From the NCBI RefSeq assembly GCF_024170505.1, contig NZ_JALJYG010000004.1, forward strand, positions 107,964 through 171,963: 64,000 nucleotides of DNA, in the 5' to 3' direction. Made by a program: the position numbers and the translations under genes. The stretch comes from Methanocalculus alkaliphilus (GTDB lineage Archaea; Halobacteriota; Methanomicrobia; Methanomicrobiales; Methanocorpusculaceae). Below are positions 36,802-46,114 of the stretch, in pieces. Under the pieces are notes generated by a model. The model was not told the DNA's origin. It saw only the letters and a program-made list of their open reading frames with translations, and ran no database searches. Position 1 is the first letter of the stretch, and each line of letters opens with the position of its first letter.

Positions 36802-37304
36802 TCGATCTCCGGGAACTTCTCATCCGGTTCCGCGCAGTTGAATTTGGGGAATTTACCCTCGCATCCGGACAGAAGAGCTCATATTATGTGGATGTCAAGC
36901 AGGCGGTGACAGAGCCCGAACTCCTCTCTGCGATCGGCGCGACTGTTGCAGAAGAGTTTGACTTTGATTGTATCGCCGGTGTTGCTGTCGGAGGTGTCCC
37001 CCTTGCTGTCGCCGTCTCCCTTGCTTCTGGGAAACCGTACGCGATCATACGTGCAACCGGAAAGGATCACGGCAAGGCAGACACAGTCATCGGCCGTGTA
37101 TCAGGGAAACGGGTTCTTCTCATCGAGGATGTGACGACCTCAGGTGGATCTGCCGTGTATGGTGTTCTAGAATTACGAAAAGCAGGAGCAATAACTGATC
37201 GGGTAGTGACGGTTGTTGATCGGGAACAGGGTGCGGAAGCATCCCTTGCCACATATGGAATCTCACTCTCACCCCTGCTCCGGGTGAGCGCACTCTTTGA
37301 GTGA
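36795..37304 (+). CDS. pyrE: Orotate phosphoribosyltransferase
   Basis: Adds ribose phosphate to orotate in pyrimidine synthesis. The PRPP-binding loop VLLIEDVTTSGGSAVYG is exact for the type I family, and ASGQKSSYYVDVKQAVTEP is the usual N-terminal segment. 169 residues. Overlaps carS, so lipid and pyrimidine genes share a transcript; purD follows 30 bases later. Confidence 0.96.
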   Translation: MVIDLRELLIRFRAVEFGEFTLASGQKSSYYVDVKQAVTEPELLSAIGATVAEEFDFDCIAGVAVGGVPLAVAVSLASGKPYAIIRATGKDHGKADTVIGRVSGKRVLLIEDVTTSGGSAVYGVLELRKAGAITDRVVTVVDREQGAEASLATYGISLSPLLRVSALFE

Positions 37305-37333
37305 TATTATATTAGTAGGGGTGTGTCTAATAC

Positions 37334-38626
37334 ATGACCATGAAGTATCTGGTTGTAGGCGGTGGCGGACGGGAGCATGCACTGGCCCAGGTGATCTCAT
37401 GCGACCCTGAGGCCGTCCTCTACGCCGTAAATTCAAATAATAATCCCGGCATCGCTTCGCTCTCGAGGGAAACCCTGGTAAAAAAAGAGACTGATGTGGA
37501 TGCCATCGTATCCTATGCAAAGGAGATGGGTATCGACTACGCCGTCATCGGACCTGAAGCGCCGCTCATGGCGGGCCTTGTCGATGCGCTTCTGGAGATC
37601 GGTATCGGGTGTCTTGGCCCGACACAGGCGGCAGCGAGGATCGAGACCGATAAGGCATTCTGCCGCAGGTTAATGAAGGAGTATCAAATTGACGGTCTCC
37701 CGTTATATCGAATCTTTGATGATCATGATGAAGCCGAGGCATTCATCAGGGATCATGGGGAGGATCTCGTCATCAAGCCGATCGGCCTGACCGGAGGGAA
37801 AGGCGTCAAGGTGATGGGTGAGCATGTTGATCAGGCCGGTGCCATCGAGTACCTGCGATCCATCGACGGCGGTGTCGTCATTGAGGAGCGCCTCCTTGGT
37901 GAGGAGTTTACGATGATGGCATTTGCTGATGGCCGCTCGCTCTTTCCCATGCCACTTGTTCAGGATCATAAACGGGCATTCGAGGGTGATACCGGGCCAA
38001 ATACCGGCGGCATGGGGTCCTATTCACTTCCTGATCACAGCCTCCCGTTTGTCACTGATGCCGATTATGCTGCAGCTCTTCGGATCATGCATGATGTTGT
38101 CGCTGCACTTGATCATTCGGGCACGACCTATCGGGGTATCCTGTATGGCCAGTTTATGAATACCGCAACCGGCCCGAAGGTTATCGAATTTAATGCGCGA
38201 TTTGGCGATCCCGAGGCGATGAACGTCCTCTCGATCCTCTCGTCCGGCTTCACTGAGATCATCGCCCGGGTTGCGGATGGGACGCTCCGGCAATCCGATG
38301 TCCGGTTTGATCCGAAGGCCACGGTCTGCAAATATGTTGTTCCAGCCGGTTATCCGGATGCGCCTGTTGCAGGAGATCCCATCGGCCTTCCAGCTGCCCA
38401 TGATGCACGTCTCTACTTTGCCAATGTCCGGCCGGACCATGGGACAATATATACCCAGTCCTCACGCTCTCTTGCATTTGTCGGTGTCGGGGATACCCTT
38501 GCAGATGCTGAGCGCTCTGCTGAGTCTGCTGCATCCCGGGTTACCGGAAATGTGCGGTACCGGTCGGATATCGGGAGAGAGGAGATCGTTGCCCGCCGAA
38601 TCGCTCATATGAAGGAAATACGATGA
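37334..38626 (+). CDS. purD: Phosphoribosylamine-glycine ligase
   Basis: Second step of purine synthesis. ATP-grasp enzyme of 430 residues: N-terminal [14 protein letters not shown], the [14 protein letters not shown] segment, [17 protein letters not shown] as ATP-binding lysine strand, [22 protein letters not shown] (the family signature) and [15 protein letters not shown] for metal binding. ATG 37334 or 37340. Its last four bases overlap argF (ATGA). Confidence 0.96.
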   Translation: MTMKYLVVGGGGREHALAQVISCDPEAVLYAVNSNNNPGIASLSRETLVKKETDVDAIVSYAKEMGIDYAVIGPEAPLMAGLVDALLEIGIGCLGPTQAAARIETDKAFCRRLMKEYQIDGLPLYRIFDDHDEAEAFIRDHGEDLVIKPIGLTGGKGVKVMGEHVDQAGAIEYLRSIDGGVVIEERLLGEEFTMMAFADGRSLFPMPLVQDHKRAFEGDTGPNTGGMGSYSLPDHSLPFVTDADYAAALRIMHDVVAALDHSGTTYRGILYGQFMNTATGPKVIEFNARFGDPEAMNVLSILSSGFTEIIARVADGTLRQSDVRFDPKATVCKYVVPAGYPDAPVAGDPIGLPAAHDARLYFANVRPDHGTIYTQSSRSLAFVGVGDTLADAERSAESAASRVTGNVRYRSDIGREEIVARRIAHMKEIR

Positions 38627-39537
38627 AACGGACGATACTCTCAATTCTTGATCTCACAGCAGATGAGATCGGCACCCTCCTCGATGATGCGATCCGCCTG
38701 AAGAAGGAGCGTTCAGACGGGGTGGCTCACCCCCATCTTGCCGGAAAGACCCTCGGAATGATCTTTGAGAAGTCATCGACGAGGACACGCATCTCTTTTG
38801 ATGTCGGTATGTATGAGCTTGGGGGCTACGCCCTCTATCTCAACCCCCGTGATATGCAGCTTGACCGGGGTGAGGCGATCCCGGATACCGCCCGGGTCCT
38901 CTCACGGTACCTCTCAGCAGCGATGATCCGGGCCAATTCCCACTCATCCATCGAGACCCTCTCGGACAACTCCACAATCCCCGTAATTAACGGGCTGTCT
39001 GATAAAGAACACCCCTGCCAGATCCTCGCCGACCTGATGACACTGAAGGAGCGGTTCGGTGATCTCTCAGGGCTCCATCTTGCCTGGGTCGGGGATGGCA
39101 ATAATGTCTGCAACTCCCTGATTCTTTCAACGATCCTGACCGGGATGAAGGTCTCTGTTGCTGTACCGCCTGGATATGAACCGGATCCGGATTGTATCAG
39201 GCGTGCTGAAGCCAGAGGGAATGTTACGTTCCACAGAAGACCGGAAGAGGCTGTGGCAGGGGCGGACGCGGTCTATACGGATACCTGGATCTCTATGGGC
39301 AACGAGGATGAGCAGGATGCACGCCTGAAGGCATTTGCGCCGTACAGCGTCACCAGCGCGCTTCTCTCACATGCTTCTGAGGATGCGGTCGTCCTCCACT
39401 GCCTCCCGGCACATCGTGGCCTTGAGATTACCGATGAGGTACTTGACGGGCCGCAGAGTGTTGTCTGGGATCAGGCAGAGAACCGGCTGCATGCACAGAA
39501 GTCTCTTCTGGTCGCTTTGATTGGAAAAAGAGATTAA
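38623..39537 (+). CDS. argF: Ornithine carbamoyltransferase
   Basis: Makes citrulline from ornithine and carbamoyl phosphate. The carbamoyl-phosphate loop SSTRTR is at residues 51-56, HPCQILADL near 128, and HCLPAHRG near 266. 304 residues, normal. It is the last gene of the pyrE-purD-argF run and overlaps the convergent small gene next to mmp14 by four bases. Ornithine is also the substrate of the cyclodeaminase-type gene at 25.3 kb. Confidence 0.96.
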   Translation: MKRTILSILDLTADEIGTLLDDAIRLKKERSDGVAHPHLAGKTLGMIFEKSSTRTRISFDVGMYELGGYALYLNPRDMQLDRGEAIPDTARVLSRYLSAAMIRANSHSSIETLSDNSTIPVINGLSDKEHPCQILADLMTLKERFGDLSGLHLAWVGDGNNVCNSLILSTILTGMKVSVAVPPGYEPDPDCIRRAEARGNVTFHRRPEEAVAGADAVYTDTWISMGNEDEQDARLKAFAPYSVTSALLSHASEDAVVLHCLPAHRGLEITDEVLDGPQSVVWDQAENRLHAQKSLLVALIGKRD

Positions 39538-39764
39538 TTTATAAATTTTTTTAGTTCTTCAAACATATACGCCTCAACGCGTACAATCTCATCTTTTGTA
39601 CCACGGAATGCAAGGAGATCACGTTCATCTCCTTCCATATTGGCGAAATACAGAGGCTCACGGCGGTTCACAATCTCAACATCAAAGTTGGTTGCAATAT
39701 CGCGTATGATCGTTCTTGGTACTCCTGGTGGAATGATCAGGTCAAATAATTCTTCTTCTTCCAT
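39534..39764 (-). CDS. Small conserved protein co-transcribed with methanogenesis marker 14
   Basis: I do not recognise it. The 76 residues look like a beta-alpha-beta-beta-alpha ferredoxin-like fold: FDLIIPPGVPRTIIRDIATNFDVEIV, then a LYFANMEGDERDLLAFRG hairpin and a final amphipathic helix. It starts seven bases after the stop of mmp14 on the same strand, so the two are almost surely one operon and may work together. The tail overlaps argF by four bases. Confidence 0.75.
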   Translation of the reverse strand: MEEEELFDLIIPPGVPRTIIRDIATNFDVEIVNRREPLYFANMEGDERDLLAFRGTKDEIVRVEAYMFEELKKFIN

Positions 39765-39770
39765 TGTCGG

Positions 39771-41270
39771 CTATCTCCCGATTTTTATCCTTTTGCTCAT
39801 GATACATGGTCCCCCGCGGACTCCGCCGAGAGGATTCTTCGGCTTTCCGAGGGAGTTCATACATCGCCCCATCAATGCTGCGCCTCGTGCAAGACCATCA
39901 TCGACGAAGACGAGGTGATCGATCGGATCGGAGAAGATCTCACGTTCGGTGATCCCTTCAACGATATAGTCGGGTTTCTTTCCTGATATCACCGCACGGC
40001 CGGTAAAGCCGATTGACGCATTCTCAGGCACCATCTTCTGTTCGATACAGATATCGATCATCCGAAGTGCCATTCCGGCACAGACCCGGTCGATCACCTC
40101 TGTCACAACAGGCAACTGGTATTTCGCATAGATCTCCGCACCTATCTTTTTTAGGTTGTCGATCCCGTCTCCATCAACACCACAGTCACATCCGATCAAT
40201 GCGACCCCGGATTTCTCTGCAACATCCGCAAAGACCGGAACTCTTCCAAAACGTTTCCGATCAGATGGTACAACCCTTATGTCGATGTGATCATGGCAGA
40301 GATCAACATACTCGTCGATCACTTTCTTATTCCGTCCCAGACTGAACCGGCTGCCGCTGAATCCCTCTCCGAAGATGTCAAGTGCTGTCCCGGTTCTCTC
40401 CTGAACAAGACCGGTTCCCCGGATGATCGCATCGGGTATGGCACCGGCGAGACCGCAGAAGTTCCCGATGGTCTTTGCAAAGGGGTTTTCGGCATCCCTT
40501 GGGACGTCGCTTGTGATCCTCCCGTCAAGGGTTGTTCCAAAATCAAGGGATAAACAGGGGTTTCTGAAATCAACAGGTGTCCATTTGGCCCCCTCCTTGA
40601 TACCGGCCATGGCAAGCTCACCCTCCATCTCGTTTGCCACCATCTCAACCCCGGTACTCCCGACCGGGGGGAGGACGCCCGCTACTGCACCGGTGAAGAC
40701 GAGACGATCTGCATAGCTTGCTTCCCGAAGTTTCTTTGGAAGATTGTCTATCGACATCGGGGGCGTCATCTTCCGGGGTGGGACACCGGCTTCAAGGCAT
40801 CCGTTTGCAAGAGCGATGATGAAATCGCCTATCTGTTCGGGTGATTCCATCGCAGCGACGACACCGGTACTCCGAACCACAAAGTCGAGATCATCTTTGA
40901 TGCTCAGATTTGCCTCTTTATGGCACTTGATAAGCGTATCCCGGACGAGTTCTGTGACCGACTCCCGTGTCAGCTTCGTGCCGTCAAGCGTTGCACCAAA
41001 TATCTCCTCCCCCGGCTTTGGCGGCCGGACATCGCGACTCATACTCACCGTCTTATTGATCACATAACAGGACCCGGTCTCCAGGCTCGTGCCGGTCAGG
41101 ATACATTTGGTTGTGGTATTCCCCATCTCGATGGATGCGACGATGAAGTACGGCTTGTTCTTGTATTCTGGCATCTGCATGCCGGCACCGTGGGTTATCG
41201 ACGGTGGGGGCGGGCTATGAACGATGTGTGGTTTCTTCCCAAAGAATCGCTTCAAAAAACCGGCGCACAT
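39771..41270 (-). CDS. Methanogenesis marker protein 14 (ASKHA-type ATPase)
   Basis: Methanogen-specific protein with an actin/Hsp70-like ATPase fold: ASIEMGNTTTKCILTG is a phosphate-1 loop, CLSLDFGTTLDGRITSD a phosphate-2-like segment, and SIGFTGRAVISGKKPDY lies near the end. 499 residues, including a roughly 40-residue basic and proline-rich N-terminal extension. Similar ATPases reactivate corrinoid proteins, so a reactivation or redox role in methyl-group metabolism is plausible but unproven. It leads a two-gene operon with the small protein. Confidence 0.87.
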   Translation of the reverse strand: MCAGFLKRFFGKKPHIVHSPPPPSITHGAGMQMPEYKNKPYFIVASIEMGNTTTKCILTGTSLETGSCYVINKTVSMSRDVRPPKPGEEIFGATLDGTKLTRESVTELVRDTLIKCHKEANLSIKDDLDFVVRSTGVVAAMESPEQIGDFIIALANGCLEAGVPPRKMTPPMSIDNLPKKLREASYADRLVFTGAVAGVLPPVGSTGVEMVANEMEGELAMAGIKEGAKWTPVDFRNPCLSLDFGTTLDGRITSDVPRDAENPFAKTIGNFCGLAGAIPDAIIRGTGLVQERTGTALDIFGEGFSGSRFSLGRNKKVIDEYVDLCHDHIDIRVVPSDRKRFGRVPVFADVAEKSGVALIGCDCGVDGDGIDNLKKIGAEIYAKYQLPVVTEVIDRVCAGMALRMIDICIEQKMVPENASIGFTGRAVISGKKPDYIVEGITEREIFSDPIDHLVFVDDGLARGAALMGRCMNSLGKPKNPLGGVRGGPCIMSKRIKIGR

Positions 41271-41326
41271 ACTAATCGATACTCAAGGGAGAACAATATA
41301 TCTTTCTGTTTCACGTTTGGTGCAAG

Positions 41327-42100
41327 TCAGAAGAGGAGCGGTTTTAATATCAGGATGATCCCGATGATGATCGGCTGATGGATGAGGTAGATGATGAGGG
41401 TGTGCCTTCCGATGAAGGCGAGTGCCTGTACCGGTTTATTCACCTCCCTTTGTACAATATTCCCTGTATATAGGATGGATCCGGCCACGAGTCCTAGGAG
41501 CATAACTGCAAACCAGGGGATGATTGGGAGATAGTCAAGGCTGTACAAGCCGGGGGTGTGGATGCCGAGGGGGATGAGGTAGTCCGGTCCTGCAATCGGG
41601 TAGACAAAGAACCAGATGAGGAGAATAAACGCTGCCGGCAGGATATTCCATCTGCCGAACCTGAGGAAGGGGATGGCAAGAATGGTTCCCGCTCCGATGA
41701 GATGGAGGATTCCCCAGATAATGAATCCTTCCCGAGGATAGATCCACGTGGCAACGGTAATGCCTGCACCGATGAGAAGCAGAAAAAGGCCTCTATGGAG
41801 GAGTGGTATGGCTATACTGTCAATACGTTTTCTTTTCAGCGATTCTGCCTTCAGGTGAAGCGATATTCCGGCAATGAAGATGAAGGTGCCTGCTATGGGA
41901 ATTGCCGCATACCAGATATCCGGATGGATGGTATAGATCCCAAAGTACGCGAGATCAAAGAGAATATGGTAGATGATCATCAGGGTGAGGGCGGTTCCGC
42001 GTGCCGCATCAAGAGCGCCATCCCGGACTACGCCTGACCCCATACTTGGAAGATCTCTCTGTATGGTGGGATAAAGTACTCTCTCTTCTGGAAATACCAC
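41327..42100 (-). CDS. DUF1624 membrane protein (acyltransferase-like)
   Basis: Integral membrane protein with about seven hydrophobic helices, of the family related to heparan-alpha-glucosaminide N-acetyltransferase. The conserved start DAARGTALTLMIIYHILFDL carries the family's Arg-Gly and His-x-x-x-Asp, and the end GRHTLIIYLIHQPIIIG the YLxHQP signature. It probably acetylates or otherwise modifies an envelope sugar or lipid. ATG 42100 or 42043 may be the start. It diverges from ycaO. Confidence 0.82.
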   Translation of the reverse strand: MVFPEERVLYPTIQRDLPSMGSGVVRDGALDAARGTALTLMIIYHILFDLAYFGIYTIHPDIWYAAIPIAGTFIFIAGISLHLKAESLKRKRIDSIAIPLLHRGLFLLLIGAGITVATWIYPREGFIIWGILHLIGAGTILAIPFLRFGRWNILPAAFILLIWFFVYPIAGPDYLIPLGIHTPGLYSLDYLPIIPWFAVMLLGLVAGSILYTGNIVQREVNKPVQALAFIGRHTLIIYLIHQPIIIGIILILKPLLF

Positions 42101-42156
42101 CGATGTTGAGGGGAAAAATAGTAATCATATCAGGAGAGATGTTGTAGAAGAGTCAG

Positions 42157-43374
42157 ATGCATCTGAAATCCTGCCCGAAAGGGTATATGATCGAGACCCA
42201 TCGTGCGGTCTCCCCGGAGTCGACGCTTGAGAGGGTAGAGCCGCTCCTTCCACAGGCAGGTATTACACGCGTTGCTGATATCACCGGTCTTGACCGCCTT
42301 GGTATCCCGGTATTCTCCTGCATCCGCCCGACGGCAGCAGGTGGTGCCATCTCGGTCTATAATGGAAAGGGGGCCACACCGGTTGCCGCGCGGGTCTCAG
42401 CGATCATGGAGGGGATAGAACGGTGTTCTGCTGAGATGGAGAAGCCCCCGGTCACTGTCGCGCGGTATTCGGATCTCCTCTCCAGAGAGCCGGCAGTGAA
42501 CCCGGTGGATCTGATCCTCCCTTCCGGTGCAGATCCGGATGCCCCCCTCCCTTGGGTGGCAGGATATGATATCCTCAGGGAAGAGGAGGTTCTCCTCCCC
42601 GCACATGCTGTCTATCACCCGGTTGCGAGAGCCTGCAGCCCCCTCTTCAGGACGAATACAAACGGAATCGCCTCGGGGAACACCCTTGAGGAGGCGATCT
42701 TCCATGGCCTGATGGAGGTGATCGAGCGGGATGCGTGGTCGATCGTTGAAGCAACACGGTATACCGGAGAGCGGATCATTGATATTTCTGATCCGATGAG
42801 CAGGGAGATTATTGATCGCTTCTCCCATGCCGGCATTGATCTTACGATCCGCAATATCACAAGCGACATCGGGATACCCACCTGTGCGGCTGTCGCTGAT
42901 GATACCGTCCTCCTGGATCCCTCCCTCCTTGTGACCGGGATGGGGACGCATACAACACCGGAGATCGCCATCCTCCGTGCCCTCACCGAGGTTGCGCAGA
43001 GCCGCCTTACCCAGATCCATGGAGCCCGGGAAGATACGGTCGTTGCTGATATGCGCAGACAGATAGGATATGAACGGACGAAGAGGCTCAACGGCTACTG
43101 GTTCCGGGAGAACGGGGATGTCGGGTTCTCATCCCTACCGACCTATACAAGTGATGATCTCCTCACCGATATCAGGCATGTCTGTGCGAAACTGGACTCG
43201 GCCGGGTACGACCGGGTGATCGTCTCTGACCTGACCCGGCCTGATATGGGTGTTCCGGTTGTGCGGGTTGTCGTCCCGGGCCTTGAGGTCTATGCGATGG
43301 ATCAGGAACGTATCGGAGAGAGGTGTAAGCATGCCCGGCGTAGTCGTCTTCCTCGGTCCAAGTCTGCCGCATGA
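42157..43374 (+). CDS. ycaO: YcaO protein for McrA thioglycine formation (methanogenesis marker 1)
   Basis: ATP-dependent cyclodehydratase-fold enzyme that, with TfuA, converts a backbone amide in the McrA subunit of methyl-coenzyme M reductase to a thioamide. 405 residues with the YcaO ATP-binding elements: KGATPVAARVSAIMEGIERCSAE around residue 75, HGLMEVIERDAWSIVEA around 187, and ILRALTEVAQSRLTQIHGARED near 275. The downstream tfuA overlaps it by 44 bases in another frame, the usual partner arrangement. Confidence 0.92.
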   Translation: MHLKSCPKGYMIETHRAVSPESTLERVEPLLPQAGITRVADITGLDRLGIPVFSCIRPTAAGGAISVYNGKGATPVAARVSAIMEGIERCSAEMEKPPVTVARYSDLLSREPAVNPVDLILPSGADPDAPLPWVAGYDILREEEVLLPAHAVYHPVARACSPLFRTNTNGIASGNTLEEAIFHGLMEVIERDAWSIVEATRYTGERIIDISDPMSREIIDRFSHAGIDLTIRNITSDIGIPTCAAVADDTVLLDPSLLVTGMGTHTTPEIAILRALTEVAQSRLTQIHGAREDTVVADMRRQIGYERTKRLNGYWFRENGDVGFSSLPTYTSDDLLTDIRHVCAKLDSAGYDRVIVSDLTRPDMGVPVVRVVVPGLEVYAMDQERIGERCKHARRSRLPRSKSAA

Positions 43375-43966
43375 TGAAGCGCGGGCGATCTGCCCGGGCG
43401 CAACGTTTCTCCCCCCTGTCCGGCGGGGTGATCTCCTTGCTGTTTCCGGGTCTGATGTATCTGTCGTCTGTATCATCGACGGGTACTTCTTCCAGGATGC
43501 GGCGGTCGGCCATCGTGAGATACTCTCTCTCCTGAAGGCCGGAAAGAGGGTAATCGGTGCGTCAAGTATGGGAGCGCTCAGGGCAGCGGAACTTGACACC
43601 CTCGGGATGGAGGGGGTCGGCCTGATCTACTCCCTGTACCGGGATGGGACGCTCGTATCGGATGATGAGGTTGCACTTGTCTTTGATCCCGAATCCTGGC
43701 TTCCCCTCTCTGATCCCCTCATTAATATCAGGTGCACCCTCCGCCTTGCAGAGGAGAAGGGGATTCTTACCAGGGATGAGCGGCAGCTGCTCCTTCGTAC
43801 AGCCATCGATCTCTTCTACCCGGAGCGGACCTTCGACCGACTGGCAGGTATGGTATCACCGGACAGGAGAGGCGCTTTTGTTGCTTTTACCCAACGATCA
43901 GCAGTTGATCAGAAACGGAATGACGCTATCGAGGCGTTGGAACGGGTCGCGGCGTTGATCGGATAG
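43331..43966 (+). CDS. tfuA: TfuA-like protein, partner of YcaO
   Basis: Partner that supplies sulfur for McrA thioamidation. ATG 43331 gives the family start VVFLGPSLPHDEARAI, with GAGGTG about six bases upstream inside ycaO. The segments VSVVCIIDGYFFQDAAVGHREIL and VIGASSMGALRAAELDTLGMEGVG are typical of TfuA proteins. 211 residues. Confidence 0.9.
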   Translation: MPGVVVFLGPSLPHDEARAICPGATFLPPVRRGDLLAVSGSDVSVVCIIDGYFFQDAAVGHREILSLLKAGKRVIGASSMGALRAAELDTLGMEGVGLIYSLYRDGTLVSDDEVALVFDPESWLPLSDPLINIRCTLRLAEEKGILTRDERQLLLRTAIDLFYPERTFDRLAGMVSPDRRGAFVAFTQRSAVDQKRNDAIEALERVAALIG

Positions 43967-44000
43967 CATTAAGTCGGCGTTCCAACAATGATCATCCCGT

Positions 44001-44891
44001 ATGATTACTGTACAGGAGTATCTCAGGGAACATGGGTGTGATGAGGATCTCGGCCGCCTCATCTCTCTCATCGCGGATCAGGCGGATCCGATCCGGGGGG
44101 CCTTCATTGCAAACCAGAGCTATGCAACGACCCTCAACTCCTCAGGTGAGGTTCAGGCAGAACTGGATGCATGGGCTGATGACCATCTGATCAGGGTCAT
44201 GAAGGAATCAGGGCTCGTCTCCAGGATTGCTTCAGAGGAGCAGGATGAGGTTGTTGAATGCCCTGAGAGCTGTTCTGACTATACGGTCGTGATGGATCCT
44301 CTGGACGGCTCTTCCCTGATCGCTGTCAATCTCGCGGTTGGTTCGATCTTTGGGATATATAAGGGGCCGGTTCTTCAGCGGGGCCGGGATCTCGCTGCTG
44401 CCCTTTACCTCCTCTATGGCCCGATGACGACCCTCACCCTCTCCATTGGATCCGGTGTTGCCACCTTTGCACTCGCAGATGATGGCCGTTTCCTCCTGAT
44501 GGAGGATGGAATTCGTATGCCCGAGGGGAGTATCTATGGGAGCGGCGGTACCCGGCCTGAGTGGACAGAGAAGCATACCGCGTTCATCACCTCGATTGAG
44601 GATGACGGGGGGAAGGTCCGGTACTCCGGATCCTTTGTCGCCGACTTTCATCAGATCCTGAAATACGGGGGCCTGTATGCCTATCCGGCTGCCAGGGGCA
44701 AGCCAGAAGGCAAGCTCAGGCTCGTCTTTGAGGCACAGCCGATCGGTTTCCTTGCCATGCAGGCCGGGGGGCGGATCAGCGATGGTTTCACCGATACTCT
44801 TGATATTCTTCCCACAGATGTCCACCAGAAGATCCCGATCTATGTCGGAAGCCGGGGGCTCATCGAGCGGCTCGAGTCGATGGGGGAGTAG
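44001..44891 (+). CDS. fbp: Fructose-1,6-bisphosphatase, class I
   Basis: Releases phosphate from fructose-1,6-bisphosphate in gluconeogenesis. The class I metal site is intact (ASEEQDE at about residues 78-83 and MDPLDGSS at 98-105), followed by VGSIFGIYKG. The C-terminal block KLRLVFEAQPIGFLAMQAGG and DVHQKIPIYVGSRG is also typical. 296 residues, slightly short. Most archaea use the bifunctional FBP aldolase/phosphatase instead; here a degenerate copy of that enzyme follows six bases downstream. Confidence 0.9.
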   Translation: MITVQEYLREHGCDEDLGRLISLIADQADPIRGAFIANQSYATTLNSSGEVQAELDAWADDHLIRVMKESGLVSRIASEEQDEVVECPESCSDYTVVMDPLDGSSLIAVNLAVGSIFGIYKGPVLQRGRDLAAALYLLYGPMTTLTLSIGSGVATFALADDGRFLLMEDGIRMPEGSIYGSGGTRPEWTEKHTAFITSIEDDGGKVRYSGSFVADFHQILKYGGLYAYPAARGKPEGKLRLVFEAQPIGFLAMQAGGRISDGFTDTLDILPTDVHQKIPIYVGSRGLIERLESMGE

Positions 44892-44897
44892 CCGGTA

Positions 44898-45827
44898 ATG
44901 GCTGATCTCCTCTCCTGCACCCTCGTCACCGCCCGTCTCGGAGGCTTTGTGGGGGCTCATCGTGCCCATCCCGGGATGCTTGAGATTGCAACCCGGCTCC
45001 TCAGAAAAGAGGAAGGGGGGGTGATCATCGATTCTTTCGTCTTCAGGTGTGGTGATTCGGTCGGTCTTCTCCTGACCCACCGGGATTCAATGGAACATCT
45101 TCAGGATCTGATCAGGAGTGTCATCACAGCGTGCAGGGAGTATCTTGACAGGAAAGGGATCTCCTGTGATATCTCCGATCCCCCGTTCGCCTCTGCCAGA
45201 CTGACTTTTTCTGAGCGGGACCGGGAGACGATCCTCGTCCTCCTCTCGGATCTCCCCTCCATCGACCTCTATAATCTCCATCTCTTCCGGATTTTTGGTG
45301 ATCCCTTCGGAACTACACGGCTGGTGACGGAGGATGCGCTCCGTGAAGGGTTCGTCTTCCACCTCTCCGGGGATCGTGTCTACAGTCTGCCGGAGGATAC
45401 ATATCGTCTCTTATCTTTGATACGTAAACCCCAGGATGCCAGGGTGCTCAGGATCAGCAGGAGGGACGGGGAGCCTGTAGCATCTGTTACCACTCCTCAG
45501 GAAACCGGATCTACCGGGCTGATCATCCGCGCAGGGGGGGTCTTCCCTGATACCGGTGAGATCATCGAACCGTTTTCGGTTCCTTCCATGGCTCGATCAC
45601 CCGGAAGGCCGATGATGCCTCTTCTCCCGGTCTCTCTCTGCGATGCCCAGGGTTCGCGATCGGGGGGCCCTCCCCGGATCGTCTCACTCGGCTTCTCGAT
45701 TGCGAATGGAAGGCTAATCGGTCCTGCGGATATCTTCGATGATCCGGCGCTTGATCAGGTGCGGCGGCTCGGCGCTGATATCACCGGATATGCACGATCC
45801 CATGGGCCGTTTGATCCGTTTCTCTGA
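44898..45827 (+). CDS. Degenerate FBP aldolase/phosphatase (class V) homologue, probably inactive
   Basis: The C-terminal half is unmistakably FBPAP-like (LYNLHLFRIFGDPFGTTRLV, FSVPSMARSPGRPMMPLLPVS, GPPRIVSLGFSIANGRLIGP, then DIFDDPALDQVRR and SHGPFDPF), but the catalytic residues are mostly gone. The Asp of the N-terminal DIGG is Arg13, the nearby His is Ala20, GDD is Gly52-Asp53-Ser54, the Asp-Lys of MDKTEPG reads SDLPSID, the segment with the GQDL motif is deleted, and the Lys and two Asp of YVGKDDP are replaced around TGLIIRAGG. At 309 residues it is about 55-90 shorter than active enzymes. The reading frame is clean and it is coupled to fbp, so selection seems to keep it, perhaps as a regulator or partner of FBPase. 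Confidence 0.8.
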   Translation: MADLLSCTLVTARLGGFVGAHRAHPGMLEIATRLLRKEEGGVIIDSFVFRCGDSVGLLLTHRDSMEHLQDLIRSVITACREYLDRKGISCDISDPPFASARLTFSERDRETILVLLSDLPSIDLYNLHLFRIFGDPFGTTRLVTEDALREGFVFHLSGDRVYSLPEDTYRLLSLIRKPQDARVLRISRRDGEPVASVTTPQETGSTGLIIRAGGVFPDTGEIIEPFSVPSMARSPGRPMMPLLPVSLCDAQGSRSGGPPRIVSLGFSIANGRLIGPADIFDDPALDQVRRLGADITGYARSHGPFDPFL

Positions 45828-45873
45828 GATAGCATGAAAAGCTTAATCTGTGTACGATCCCATATTATCCACA

Positions 45874-46110
45874 ATGGTCTCAAGTATCGTGTTGCCGATA
45901 AAAAAAGTCAATTCTCTGGTTGAATCCCGGATCATCGTTGAAATTAAGGATGATGGTCGGAGATTTCAGGGAAGGCTTATTGCAGTCGATGAATACCTGA
46001 ACCTCCATCTGGAGGATGCGACCGAGATCGCAGAAGAATCCAGGGAGCGAAACCTCGGCTGTGTCGTGATCCGCGGGAACAACATACTGAGTATCGCACC
46101 AGTTCTCTAA
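45874..46110 (+). CDS. Archaeal Sm-like protein (SmAP)
   Basis: RNA-binding Lsm/Sm-fold protein that forms a heptameric ring. Both Sm motifs are present in the 78 residues: RIIVEIKDDGRRFQGRLIAVDEYLNLHLEDATE (Sm1) and GCVVIRGNNILSI (Sm2). ATG 45874 (MVSSIVLPIKKVNSLV) fits the family; a GTG eight codons upstream is less likely. The winged-helix gene starts four bases after its stop. Confidence 0.93.
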   Translation: MVSSIVLPIKKVNSLVESRIIVEIKDDGRRFQGRLIAVDEYLNLHLEDATEIAEESRERNLGCVVIRGNNILSIAPVL

Positions 46111-46114
46111 GCTT

